Origin: a virus
IMG/VR virus record: IMGVR_UViG_3300020180_000066
Span: 1-35,046 of that record
DNA length: 35,046 bases
Strand: one strand, 5' to 3'
A program made the translations under genes and the position numbers. Positions 8,661 to 14,548 of this stretch are shown here, one piece after another. Numbering within the stretch: position 1 is the stretch's first letter; every line of letters starts with the position of its first letter. The notes beneath the pieces were generated by a model, which searched no databases, was not told the DNA's origin, and saw only the letters and a program-made list of their open reading frames with translations.

Positions 8661-9613
8661 TAGAAGGGTTAGACCTATTAGCAGGTGCGCAATATAAAAA
8701 AGAGGTTACGCTGTTCTCCAATTACGCAACCGGCATTTTTGCGGAAACGTTCGGCGACGCTTACCCCGTAACGGAAGATACGTTAAAAAAGGGCTGTAAA
8801 CTAATTAGAATTCAGCTAATCTGGAGTGATAGCCATCAATTTGGCGATAGAGATATAAAAAAAGTAAAAGAGCTGTCTAGAAAATATAATATTTTAGCAA
8901 ACAAATATCCTGCTGCTGATATTCGGCTATCCCCTTTTTGCGAACACAATTTAAGCAATCCAGATAAATATTTAGATATAGCACAACTTGAAGCGCCAAA
9001 TTGCACGATTGTTAATACGCCATGGAAAGGGGCTTTTTCTGCGAAATATATTAATGAAATTCATGGCGATCATGCTAAACCATCAGGGCGCTATCAATAT
9101 TCGTTTGATGGCACAGAATGCACGAATGCAGACGTAGAAGGTTATAAGAAAAAATATGGAGATGCAGAGGTGTTCTTTATGTGGAGTAGCCGCTTTAATT
9201 TAAGGTTTCGCGAAAAAGACACAACCCCAAGACCGCAGAGAATCAAAGAATCAAAGATGCGCAAACCGAATAAAGATTACATCCAGTCAATTGCTTATTT
9301 ATTTAACGATAAGGGCAGATCATCACTGCCTAAACATTGGCTCGTGAAGTCTCACGCAGAGAAGCATCAAGCTAACGATTATAAAGGCGACAAGCTATTA
9401 ATAATAAGTCCAATTCATGCAGCAGCTATTGAGCTTAAACGAGGTAGTAAGATAATCGCTAAATTGCCTTATTACGGCAGCTTTGACGGCGGCGGCTTCC
9501 GTTACTATTCAGCAACTATGGGCTTCAAATTAGGTTCAGATTTAGACGTTTACATAAATAAAAAGAAGGTTGGCACTATTAACGGCGGCTTTAGAGATGG
9601 AAGTTTTAGATGA
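8657..9613 (+). CDS. Conserved phage protein in lysis module, possible TIM-barrel-type hydrolase
   Basis: This is a 318-residue protein that starts in an ATGA overlap. Residues about 45-200 show alternating beta strands and helices with conserved-looking short motifs (GCKLIRIQLIWSD, DIRLSPFCEHN, CTIVNTPWKGA, VFFMWSSRFN), as expected for a barrel-type glycosidase fold. Residues about 235-318 are beta-rich with a repeated GG/G pattern and could be a small binding domain. It has no signal peptide. It lies directly after a membrane protein and close to the holin, so it is the best positional candidate for the main endolysin, but none of the standard endolysin motifs (amidase, GH24, GH25, peptidase) is visible. 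The function is inference. Confidence 0.75.
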   Translation: MIEGLDLLAGAQYKKEVTLFSNYATGIFAETFGDAYPVTEDTLKKGCKLIRIQLIWSDSHQFGDRDIKKVKELSRKYNILANKYPAADIRLSPFCEHNLSNPDKYLDIAQLEAPNCTIVNTPWKGAFSAKYINEIHGDHAKPSGRYQYSFDGTECTNADVEGYKKKYGDAEVFFMWSSRFNLRFREKDTTPRPQRIKESKMRKPNKDYIQSIAYLFNDKGRSSLPKHWLVKSHAEKHQANDYKGDKLLIISPIHAAAIELKRGSKIIAKLPYYGSFDGGGFRYYSATMGFKLGSDLDVYINKKKVGTINGGFRDGSFR

Positions 9614-9861
9614 AGAAAACAAATATGGATAGCGGTTTGCCTTATATACTACCTTTTAAAGACGCGTTATGTCTCCATGGGGAGACTATCGACAGAAGTC
9701 ATTTGAATAAAATATATGCTGAGTATGACAGGGTCGACGATATGATAGATTTAAAGTTAAGTACGACTAATTCTATAACGCCAGAAGAAGCTACCACGGT
9801 TATTAGCCTGTTGGCCGAAGTTTTAAGGATGCGCGCTGATTTTAAAAAAATGGGAAGTTAG
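9610..9861 (+). CDS. Small hypothetical protein in lysis module
   Basis: This is an 83-residue protein beginning at an ATG overlapping the upstream stop (ATGA). The second half is helical (PEEATTVISLLAEVLRMRAD). There is no signal peptide, membrane span or recognisable motif. It is translationally coupled to the candidate hydrolase and followed 38 bases later by the holin, so it may belong to the lysis set. Confidence 0.65.
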   Translation: MKKTNMDSGLPYILPFKDALCLHGETIDRSHLNKIYAEYDRVDDMIDLKLSTTNSITPEEATTVISLLAEVLRMRADFKKMGS

Positions 9862-9898
9862 ATTTAAAAAGATATTTAATTAATATAAGGAAAACTTT

Positions 9899-10105
9899 AT
9901 GAGCGAATTAACTGGTAGTAAAATGGCGATTCTCAGCAAAACGAATTGGGGGGCTTTATTCATGTTCATAGCGCCTATAATTGCCGCGAGGACAGGTTTG
10001 ACGAGTGAAAACCTACTAGACATCGGTAATCTTGCAATTACCGCAGGAGGGGCTATTTTCACAATTTACAGCCGAATTAGAGCGAGTAAGAAAATATCGG
10101 GCTAA
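9899..10105 (+). CDS. Holin, two membrane segments
   Basis: This is a 68-residue protein with AAGG nine bases before its ATG. Two hydrophobic spans are seen, roughly residues 16-33 (TNWGALFMFIAPIIAA) and 44-61 (GNLAITAGGAIFTIYSRI), ending in a basic tail (RIRASKK). The 'K-T-x-WGAL' opening and the 'IYSRIRASKKI' end are typical of small class II phage holins. It would form the inner-membrane hole that times lysis. It is the last gene of the plus-strand late block; a large hairpin follows 13 bases after the stop. Confidence 0.8.
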   Translation: MSELTGSKMAILSKTNWGALFMFIAPIIAARTGLTSENLLDIGNLAITAGGAIFTIYSRIRASKKISG

Positions 10106-10118
10106 GCAATCTAAAGCG

Positions 10119-10159
10119 TTGGCATCCTCCCCTACCTACAAGGCAGGGTGGGATGTCAA
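10119..10159. terminator. Large hairpin between convergent transcription units
   Basis: The arms 10119-10137 and 10141-10159 can form 19 stacked positions around an ACA loop; 17 of 19 pair, counting two G-U pairs. It lies between the holin stop and the convergent minus-strand genes, and contains the stop codon of the 57-aa minus-strand gene. There is no T-run on either side, so it is not a textbook intrinsic terminator. A bidirectional transcript 3'-end structure is the simplest role. Confidence 0.5.
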
Positions 10160-10329
10160 TCACGTCTCTTATTGTTCCTAGAACGCTTAATAGCATCAAG
10201 CATAATTTTCCGTTTTTCGATTTCAGAAATGTTTGGAAGTCTGGGAATCTCGTGAACGGGAACATTGATATTCAGTTCCTTGAATATCCTTTCTAGATCT
10301 TCTTTTGATTTAATAATTTCGTTTTTCAT
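10156..10329 (-). CDS. Small charged protein, last gene of the early operon
   Basis: This is a 57-residue protein read on the minus strand. Its ATG (10327-10329) overlaps the TGA of the upstream DUF1064-like gene as ATGA, and GGGAG lies nine bases upstream. The protein is helical and highly charged (begins MKNEIIKSKEDLERIFKELN, ends RNNKRRD). There is no known motif. Tight coupling and the ribosome-binding site make it a real gene despite its size. Confidence 0.65.
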   Translation of the reverse strand: MKNEIIKSKEDLERIFKELNINVPVHEIPRLPNISEIEKRKIMLDAIKRSRNNKRRD

Positions 10330-10694
10330 TTATAAAAGCTCCCAGTCCATTTATTAAGTTGATAAAGCATGTAGTCATATTGCGGATAAATCGCTTGAGC
10401 AAGTTTCCATTTTAGGCGGAAATCAGCGGTAGCCCTTCCTTTAGCTTCGCCTACGGTTTGTTTGCCATTGCATGTTTTAGTAAAAAAATAATCAGAGTAG
10501 TAAATGCATATTTGCTTGCCCGCAACTGTGATTACTAATTCCTTTTGTAGTTCTAAATCTTTTATAATGCCACTTTTTTCTAAGAGCAAAAGCTCGGAGA
10601 AACCAGAAGCTTCCAGCTTCGAAGGGAACACTAGATCGCCGACTGCTGTCTTGATTGCGCCGAATTTATGTCGTTTAAATCCTGAACGTCTCAC
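10326..10694 (-). CDS. DUF1064-family putative phage endonuclease/resolvase
   Basis: This is a 122-residue protein. The start is GTG at 10694, overlapping the upstream TGA (GTGA), with GGGG about four bases before. The pattern FGAIKT...FPSKLEASGFSELLLLEK, then IKDLELQKEL, then IYYSDYFF and 'EAKGRATADFRLKWKLAQAI' matches the DUF1064 family. This is a small restriction-endonuclease-like family common in phage replication operons and often annotated as a Holliday junction resolvase or nuclease. Candidate metal-binding acidic residues are the Glu of KLEA, the Asp of YYSD and the E-K pair of GEAKG. It probably acts in recombination or replication-intermediate processing with the RecT-like protein. 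Confidence 0.8.
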   Translation of the reverse strand: MRRSGFKRHKFGAIKTAVGDLVFPSKLEASGFSELLLLEKSGIIKDLELQKELVITVAGKQICIYYSDYFFTKTCNGKQTVGEAKGRATADFRLKWKLAQAIYPQYDYMLYQLNKWTGSFYK

Positions 10695-10924
10695 AATACC
10701 CCTTTTAAATTAAACTTCGCGCGGATATTATCTAAGTCAAAGAGCTGTTTCTCTATGTAGTAAACAAATTCAGTTGGGTTGAGTTTTTTTCTTTCTGATT
10801 TTAAAAAAGTTAGTTTCGCAGTTTGGTACTCATCGCATTGTTTAAATTCCAAGACGTCTTTGATACACATGTTCTTGAGGCGATTTCGCTTCCAAAAATC
10901 GAACCTCTGTTTGTTGCTCAGCAT
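10691..10924 (-). CDS. Small hypothetical protein in replication operon
   Basis: This is a 77-residue protein. I place the start at ATG 10924, one base after the helicase stop and ten bases after CAGGAG, rather than at the longer start 10966, which would overlap the helicase by 41 bases and lacks a ribosome-binding site. The protein is basic and helical with two Cys (MCIKDVLEFKQCDE) and many aromatic residues. It has no recognisable fold. It overlaps the next gene as GTGA. Confidence 0.65.
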   Translation of the reverse strand: MLSNKQRFDFWKRNRLKNMCIKDVLEFKQCDEYQTAKLTFLKSERKKLNPTEFVYYIEKQLFDLDNIRAKFNLKGVL

Positions 10925-10925
10925 G

Positions 10926-11885
10926 TTAAAATAACTCCTGTTCGTCTTTAGTGTCATCATTGTCATAATTATCCCCTCTACAGCTAAATTCGTTTTTTGA
11001 CTTTTTTAATGTGCTTTTTATAAAAAAAAGTGGCTTGCCGACTTCTAAGGCTATTTGCGTGTCGGACATACCGACCTCCTTCATCTGCGCTATACGTTCC
11101 TCGAGCTCGTCGTCTAAACCACCCCACTCCCAAGCCAAGCCGTGTGCGCTTTCTTTGATATTAACTAGCAAGCTCTCAACGTCTTCGCCGTGTACTCCCC
11201 GAATCTTCGTAAATCGGAGTTCGAATCTAGCGCCTTCAGTGGCTTCATAAATTGCTGGTCTCCTTAATTCTATCATCCAATTTAACGGCTGCTCCTTCTT
11301 AGATGTGCCTAGCTGTAACCCACCTTTGCCTGCGTGATGTACGATGATAATTGCTTTCTTCATCGCCTTTAATTGCTTAATTAATCCCCAACATCGATCC
11401 CATACATGCTCATCTGACTCGGTGCCGTTCTTTGTTGTGAGACACCCATAATTGTCAAATATGATTAGATCCTTGTCTCTTGCTTGTTCCAGATAGAAAC
11501 CATGATGTGCGGGATTTGAGATTTGCGGAATCTCACCGTTGTTAAAATCATCTGGGCAGATTATTTTAAAGTTTTCTCCTTTATAGGCATAATCAACGCT
11601 TACGACTAGTTTAGATAATCTTGATTGCGTTAGTTCATCACCCATCTCGCCGTCGACGTATAAAGTTCTAGCCGGCACTTCAGATTTCCATTTTAAAAAG
11701 TTCCCCTGACTAGCTGCAGCTAGTCCCATCCCCAGCGCCGTAAATGTCTTACCAATGCCGGGGCTAGCGTATATCATCATTAATGAGCCACGAAACAATA
11801 GTGGTTTAAGAAAATATTCCTTCTTTGGAAAATCTCTGATTAATAACTCCTTGAGCGTTACCGGTTTAATGTTTTTAATGTTCAA
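10926..11885 (-). CDS. RepA-like replicative helicase/ATPase (RecA fold, AAA_25-type)
   Basis: This is a 319-residue protein. The start TTG (11883-11885) overlaps the upstream TGA and has AGGAG six bases before it. Walker A is ASPGIGKT at residues 40-47. LYVDGEM at 75-81 and the Walker B LIIFDN (Asp144) follow, then IIIVHHAGKGG at about 179-189. This is the order seen in RepA-type hexameric helicases of plasmids and phages. The C-terminal 60 residues include a helix-turn-helix-like stretch ('MKEVGMSDTQIALEVGKP'). It would unwind DNA at the phage origin, recruited by the initiator encoded just upstream. Position in the operon after the replisome organiser supports this. Confidence 0.85.
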   Translation of the reverse strand: MNIKNIKPVTLKELLIRDFPKKEYFLKPLLFRGSLMMIYASPGIGKTFTALGMGLAAASQGNFLKWKSEVPARTLYVDGEMGDELTQSRLSKLVVSVDYAYKGENFKIICPDDFNNGEIPQISNPAHHGFYLEQARDKDLIIFDNYGCLTTKNGTESDEHVWDRCWGLIKQLKAMKKAIIIVHHAGKGGLQLGTSKKEQPLNWMIELRRPAIYEATEGARFELRFTKIRGVHGEDVESLLVNIKESAHGLAWEWGGLDDELEERIAQMKEVGMSDTQIALEVGKPLFFIKSTLKKSKNEFSCRGDNYDNDDTKDEQELF

Positions 11886-12604
11886 AACTCGCTCCTAGCC
11901 TCCATCCGCTTAAGTAAATTATCTAGCGCTGAAGCGTGGTCGCGTTTAAGCCTGTAGGATTCCCACCCGGCAAGCTTGGTCTTAGGATTGATGTCGTGGT
12001 TAATGCTCCATTGACTTAATGCTCTCATGCCTAATTCTAAAGCCTTCTCACCCCAAGTAGTAAGCAGGCGTTGGCACTGAGCGTCCGTAATCCATATATT
12101 TTTAAATTGCTCAAGCTTGTTTTCTGATTTAAAAATATCAATCAGGCATTGGGGCAAGTTATCGTTGTCCGGATTTGGTGGATGTCCAATCGCCTGTGAG
12201 ATTCGAGGCGCCTTCTTTTTCTTTTCTACTTTATTTACTTTATTAACCAAAATAGGATTGCCCCCCTTCGAGCCCGATAGATAGCGCTTAGTGGCTATCT
12301 CTCTGTCTCTAACCATTCTTCTAGAATAAATAGTACCGTTCTCTCGAATGCTACATACTCCATTCTCAAGTATGCGCCCCAAGCTGGCTTCGAAGGTTTG
12401 ATTATCCACGCTTATAACCCTAGCTATTAGTTCGCGACTCATCGGCTTGTTGTTTAGAACAAGCTCTCCTCTTAGGTCAGCATCGTGCATTAGCATAAGC
12501 AGCTCAAGCCAGACAGCGCGGTCATGCAAGCTTAATGCCTGTACCCCAATGTCTTTCTTCCAATCGCCGTGATAAAATGGCATATACGGACGTCTTCTAG
12601 TCAA
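11882..12604 (-). CDS. Replication initiator/replisome organiser-like protein
   Basis: This is a 240-residue protein. The start is TTG 12604, with GGAG eight bases upstream, inside the stop of the preceding gene. The N-terminal 110 residues (YMPFYHGDWKKD, 'LSLHDRAVWLELLMLMHDAD', 'SVDNQTFEASLGRILENGVC', YSRRMVRDREIA) match the winged-helix domain of phage proteins related to DUF1376/YdaU and O-like initiators. The C-terminal half (residues 150-240) has Trp-rich helical segments (TTWGEKALELGMRAL, KTKLAGWESY), as in replisome organisers that load the helicase. The very next gene is the helicase. It likely binds the origin and delivers the helicase. Confidence 0.8.
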   Translation of the reverse strand: MTRRRPYMPFYHGDWKKDIGVQALSLHDRAVWLELLMLMHDADLRGELVLNNKPMSRELIARVISVDNQTFEASLGRILENGVCSIRENGTIYSRRMVRDREIATKRYLSGSKGGNPILVNKVNKVEKKKKAPRISQAIGHPPNPDNDNLPQCLIDIFKSENKLEQFKNIWITDAQCQRLLTTWGEKALELGMRALSQWSINHDINPKTKLAGWESYRLKRDHASALDNLLKRMEARSEF

Positions 12605-12830
12605 TGTCTATTCTCCACACTTTAAAGCCTAAATTAGTGCTTTTTGTCTTGGCTTTAAAGCCAAGTCGGAGAAATGAACGCTTGCAGTTTTGCGCTTCGG
12701 CAAAAGTTGCTAGATAAAGTGGTTTGGAATAGGTAAGAACTAAAGCGTTCCATTTTGAACGCAGGTGGAATCTGCGTTGCTTCTTGTCTTCTTTTAGGAA
12801 TGTGGTATGTTGATTGGGTAATTCACTCAT
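12597..12830 (-). CDS. Small hypothetical protein with structured leader
   Basis: This is a 77-residue basic protein starting at ATG 12830 (MSELPNQHTTFLKED...). A longer version from TTG 12944 would run through three hairpins and into the preceding gene, and lacks a ribosome-binding site. The middle (KWNALVLTYSKPLYLATF) is hydrophobic and beta-like, and the C-terminus is Lys-rich. No clear Shine-Dalgarno precedes the ATG; instead the start codon sits in a hairpin arm. I do not recognise the family. Position suggests an early DNA-metabolism or regulatory role. Confidence 0.6.
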   Translation of the reverse strand: MSELPNQHTTFLKEDKKQRRFHLRSKWNALVLTYSKPLYLATFAEAQNCKRSFLRLGFKAKTKSTNLGFKVWRIDID

Positions 12831-12910
12831 ATTTGTTCGCGCAAATATGTCCAGATTGCCGGTCAAGGCTCGCCGAAATGTGAGCCTTGACCGTGACTGA
12901 ACAGGGTCAC
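12829..12910 (-). promoter_or_regulatory. Three consecutive hairpins in mRNA leader
   Basis: Three perfect inverted repeats stand in a row upstream of the ATG at 12830: GTGAC/GTCAC (12893-12897, 12906-12910), GGTCAAGGCTC/GAGCCTTGACC (12861-12871, 12882-12892, loop 10) and ATATTTG/CAAATAT (12829-12835, 12842-12848, loop 6). The last arm includes two bases of the start codon. No tract of T follows. The arrangement suggests RNA-level control of translation of the 77-aa gene, or an operator cluster. Confidence 0.5.
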
Positions 12911-12925
12911 AAGATTTAGCATCTT

Positions 12926-13108
12926 CTAGAAATAACGCCAACAAAAAATGGGTTGTTCTTCGTGTCGGCGCTCGTATTGTTCTTCGTCATGAAGTTGGAT
13001 TTCATAATTGCGTTTTAAAATCGCTTCAATGTTCTCGTCTTCGTCTTCGTTATAGTCTTCGTTATAGTCTTCGTTCTCGTCTTCGTTCTCGTTCTTTTTG
13101 TCTATCAT
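12926..13108 (-). CDS. Small acidic repeat protein
   Basis: This is a 60-residue protein with AAAAGGA seven bases before its ATG and a promoter-like element at 13139-13167. Residues 5-29 are almost only Glu, Asp, Asn and Tyr (NEDENEDYNEDYNEDEDEN), encoded by a 6/12-bp DNA repeat. The rest is charged with a Tyr/Cys/Trp-containing end (IFCWRYF). It is the first gene after a promoter within the early operon. Small acidic phage proteins can act as DNA mimics or host inhibitors; here this is speculation. Confidence 0.65.
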   Translation of the reverse strand: MIDKKNENEDENEDYNEDYNEDEDENIEAILKRNYEIQLHDEEQYERRHEEQPIFCWRYF

Positions 13109-13138
13109 ATTTTCCTTTTAGTGTTAAACTTATACCTA

Positions 13139-13167
13139 GTGGTACTCTATTAATGTTCACGCGTCAA
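13139..13167 (-). promoter_or_regulatory. Leftward early promoter, member of a three-copy family
   Basis: Read on the minus strand: TTGACG (complement of 13162-13167), a 17-base spacer, then TACCAC (13139-13144). The -10 is poor, but the spacer and flanks share TGAAC, TAAT and GAGTA with the promoters at 15618-15646 and 15950-15978, and the upstream 20 bases are also similar. It would drive the operon from the acidic protein gene to 10156. Confidence 0.5.
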
Positions 13168-13183
13168 TAGTTATTTAGTGCTA

Positions 13184-13414
13184 TTATTTATGGAACGCTA
13201 TTCTACCCCCGCCGTTCTTGTCACACTGGATTTCGTAATTACTTGATTGCGCTAAGCGCTCAAGGATATCGTCAGCCGATAATTCTATTATAGTTGTTGA
13301 TTTCGGCTGCAGTCTTTCCCTGATCCAAAACCCAGCTAACACCATCGAACCCAGCACTATAAATCCCACTATACCGTGAATTGTCGCGATTACTATTTGT
13401 TTTACTTTTTCCAT
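13184..13414 (-). CDS. Small single-span membrane protein
   Basis: This is a 76-residue protein starting at ATG 13414. Residues 8-31 form a clear membrane span ('IATIHGIVGFIVLGSMVLAG'), followed by a charged helical domain (ELSADDILERLAQSSNYEIQ) and a short basic tail. The ribosome-binding site is weak. A large imperfect hairpin (13432-13490) lies directly upstream in the leader. Function is unknown; inner membrane location is likely. Confidence 0.6.
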   Translation of the reverse strand: MEKVKQIVIATIHGIVGFIVLGSMVLAGFWIRERLQPKSTTIIELSADDILERLAQSSNYEIQCDKNGGGRIAFHK

Positions 13415-13431
13415 ATAATTTATTTTTTAAG

Positions 13432-13490
13432 GCGGGATAAGTTGTCCTAGCACATTGCATTTTGAGGAACTACCGGAACACTTACCCCGC
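13432..13490 (-). promoter_or_regulatory. Long imperfect stem-loop between two small membrane protein genes
   Basis: The arms 13432-13447 and 13475-13490 pair at 13 of 16 positions (GCGGG outer stem, TAAGT middle) around a 27-base loop. On the minus-strand transcript the stem is followed by TTAAAAAAT, not a T-run. It fills most of the gap between the lipoprotein-like gene (stop at 13498) and the membrane protein (start at 13414). A transcript-stability or translation-control element is likely. Confidence 0.4.
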
Positions 13491-13497
13491 TCGTTAG

Positions 13498-13674
13498 TTA
13501 CTTTCTTTTATCCGCCGTAAAAGTCTTATCTTCTATGGCTGTCTCGCCGTGATATCCTACTTCCAGTTTGAGACTACAACCTGTTAAATAACTAAGTAGT
13601 GATATCCATATTGCTGCCCAGAAAATAACGTTTATAAAACTTCCCTTCTGCTCGTTCTCTGTTCTTACTCTCAT
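13498..13674 (-). CDS. Small lipoprotein-like/membrane protein
   Basis: This is a 58-residue protein on the minus strand starting at ATG 13674, with GGAG ahead of it. A charged N-terminus of 12 residues is followed by a hydrophobic segment (FINVIFWAAIWISLLSYLTGC, residues 13-33 in total). It ends in LTGC|S, which fits a lipobox with Cys33. The remaining 25 residues are polar. The hydrophobic stretch has the length of a signal anchor, so it may be lipid-modified or simply membrane-anchored. An outer-spanin-like role is conceivable but the gene is in the early operon. Confidence 0.55.
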   Translation of the reverse strand: MRVRTENEQKGSFINVIFWAAIWISLLSYLTGCSLKLEVGYHGETAIEDKTFTADKRK

Positions 13675-13688
13675 AACCTAATCTCCAT

Positions 13689-13886
13689 TTATTGTTTATA
13701 AAAACCTACAACCTTCCGTTTATTTTTAATGACTTCCAGTCGGAATAAACAATCCGACATATTTACGCCATCCCCAAGCTGTCGATGAAGCACCTGCAAC
13801 AATCCGAGTTCTGGGGTGATAGACAGCATCATCCGCCTAACTTCAGCGATGACCTCCGCCCTGCACGGGTCTACTGCATTAATCAT
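13689..13886 (-). CDS. Small hypothetical protein
   Basis: This is a 65-residue protein. Its ATG (13884-13886) lies inside the stop region of the upstream 59-aa gene, an 8-base overlap (ATGATTAA). It is helical (EVIAEVRRMMLSI, GLLQVLHRQLGDGV) with two Cys. No recognised domain. Translational coupling supports its being real. Confidence 0.55.
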   Translation of the reverse strand: MINAVDPCRAEVIAEVRRMMLSITPELGLLQVLHRQLGDGVNMSDCLFRLEVIKNKRKVVGFYKQ

Positions 13887-14058
13887 CGTATTTACTTACG
13901 ACTTTAAATAATTTAATTACACCCAACCTAGATGCTCTGACCAATTGTCGGTTTAGTCGCTTCGCTAGATTTATTTGCAACAAAGCCTCGCCTAGCTTGT
14001 TAGCTTTGGCTTTTTTCATAATGTCTTCGCCACTTTTTATTTCATATTCGTATTTCAT
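13879..14058 (-). CDS. Small basic hypothetical protein
   Basis: This is a 59-residue protein from ATG 14058, with AAAAGGA eight bases upstream. It is strongly basic and helical (KKAKANKLGEALLQINLAKRL...RASRLGVIKLFK). This could be nucleic-acid binding, but there is no recognised motif. It sits ten bases after the Gp157-like gene and overlaps the next gene by eight bases. Confidence 0.6.
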   Translation of the reverse strand: MKYEYEIKSGEDIMKKAKANKLGEALLQINLAKRLNRQLVRASRLGVIKLFKVVSKYDD

Positions 14059-14068
14059 TTTTTTCCTT

Positions 14069-14548
14069 TTATTTTATTTGTAAATTTAGTTTCTCAATTA
14101 AAACACACCCCGGTATTGTAGCCCCTGCCCTTAAATCTGCTTTGATTAAAGTCTTATCTGGTTCAACGATTGTCTTAGTGCGCTGATATTGTTCCGGCAC
14201 TATCGCCGCGTCTAAAACCTCGACCGATTCTGATTTTCTGAAGTGCAAACTAAAGGTCTTTGTCTTTACTGATTTGCCTTGCAAACAGTAACCGATGTAA
14301 TTCTTCAATAAATCGGCCTGTCTGCCCTTCTGCGAGGCCTTGGCCTCTAATCGCGCCGCCTCGCTACGATATGCTGCCTCCTCTTGACAGAGATTGCGGT
14401 AAATCCATGCACAACGCTCCAGCTTATCCTCGAGGGCATCCACCACGTCATTAAGATGCAGGCCTATATCAGTTTCCTCGCCTATCTCACAGTTGTCGAG
14501 TCGGTTAAGCAAAGATTGATATTGTCCCACGAAGTCTATTAATCTCAT
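14069..14548 (-). CDS. Siphovirus Gp157-like protein
   Basis: This is a 159-residue protein starting in an ATGA overlap with the RecT-like gene. The helical N-terminal half (residues 35-90: VDALEDKLERCAWIYRNL, then EAARLEAKASQKGRQADLLKNYI) is followed by KSVKTKTFSLHFRKSESVEV, 'IVPEQYQRTKTIVEPDKTLI' and ADLRAGATIPGCVLIEKLNLQIK (shown in part). This order of coiled coil, beta strands, the 'vP-Y' motif and 'DKxxIKxxLkxG' is characteristic of the Gp157 family (Pfam Sipho_Gp157). The family occurs beside single-strand annealing proteins in phage recombination modules; its exact activity is not established. Confidence 0.8.
   Translation of the reverse strand: MRLIDFVGQYQSLLNRLDNCEIGEETDIGLHLNDVVDALEDKLERCAWIYRNLCQEEAAYRSEAARLEAKASQKGRQADLLKNYIGYCLQGKSVKTKTFSLHFRKSESVEVLDAAIVPEQYQRTKTIVEPDKTLIKADLRAGATIPGCVLIEKLNLQIK

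Noticed and set aside
10077-10265. 62-aa minus-strand frame
   Set aside because: It conflicts with the 57-aa coupled gene at 10156-10329 and runs through the large hairpin and into the holin.
12597-12944. Longer form of the 77-aa protein from TTG 12944
   Set aside because: The extra 38 residues would be coded by the hairpin leader and overlap the preceding gene, without a ribosome-binding site.
13272-13460. 62-aa minus-strand frame
   Set aside because: Overlaps the better supported membrane protein gene in another frame and crosses the stem-loop.
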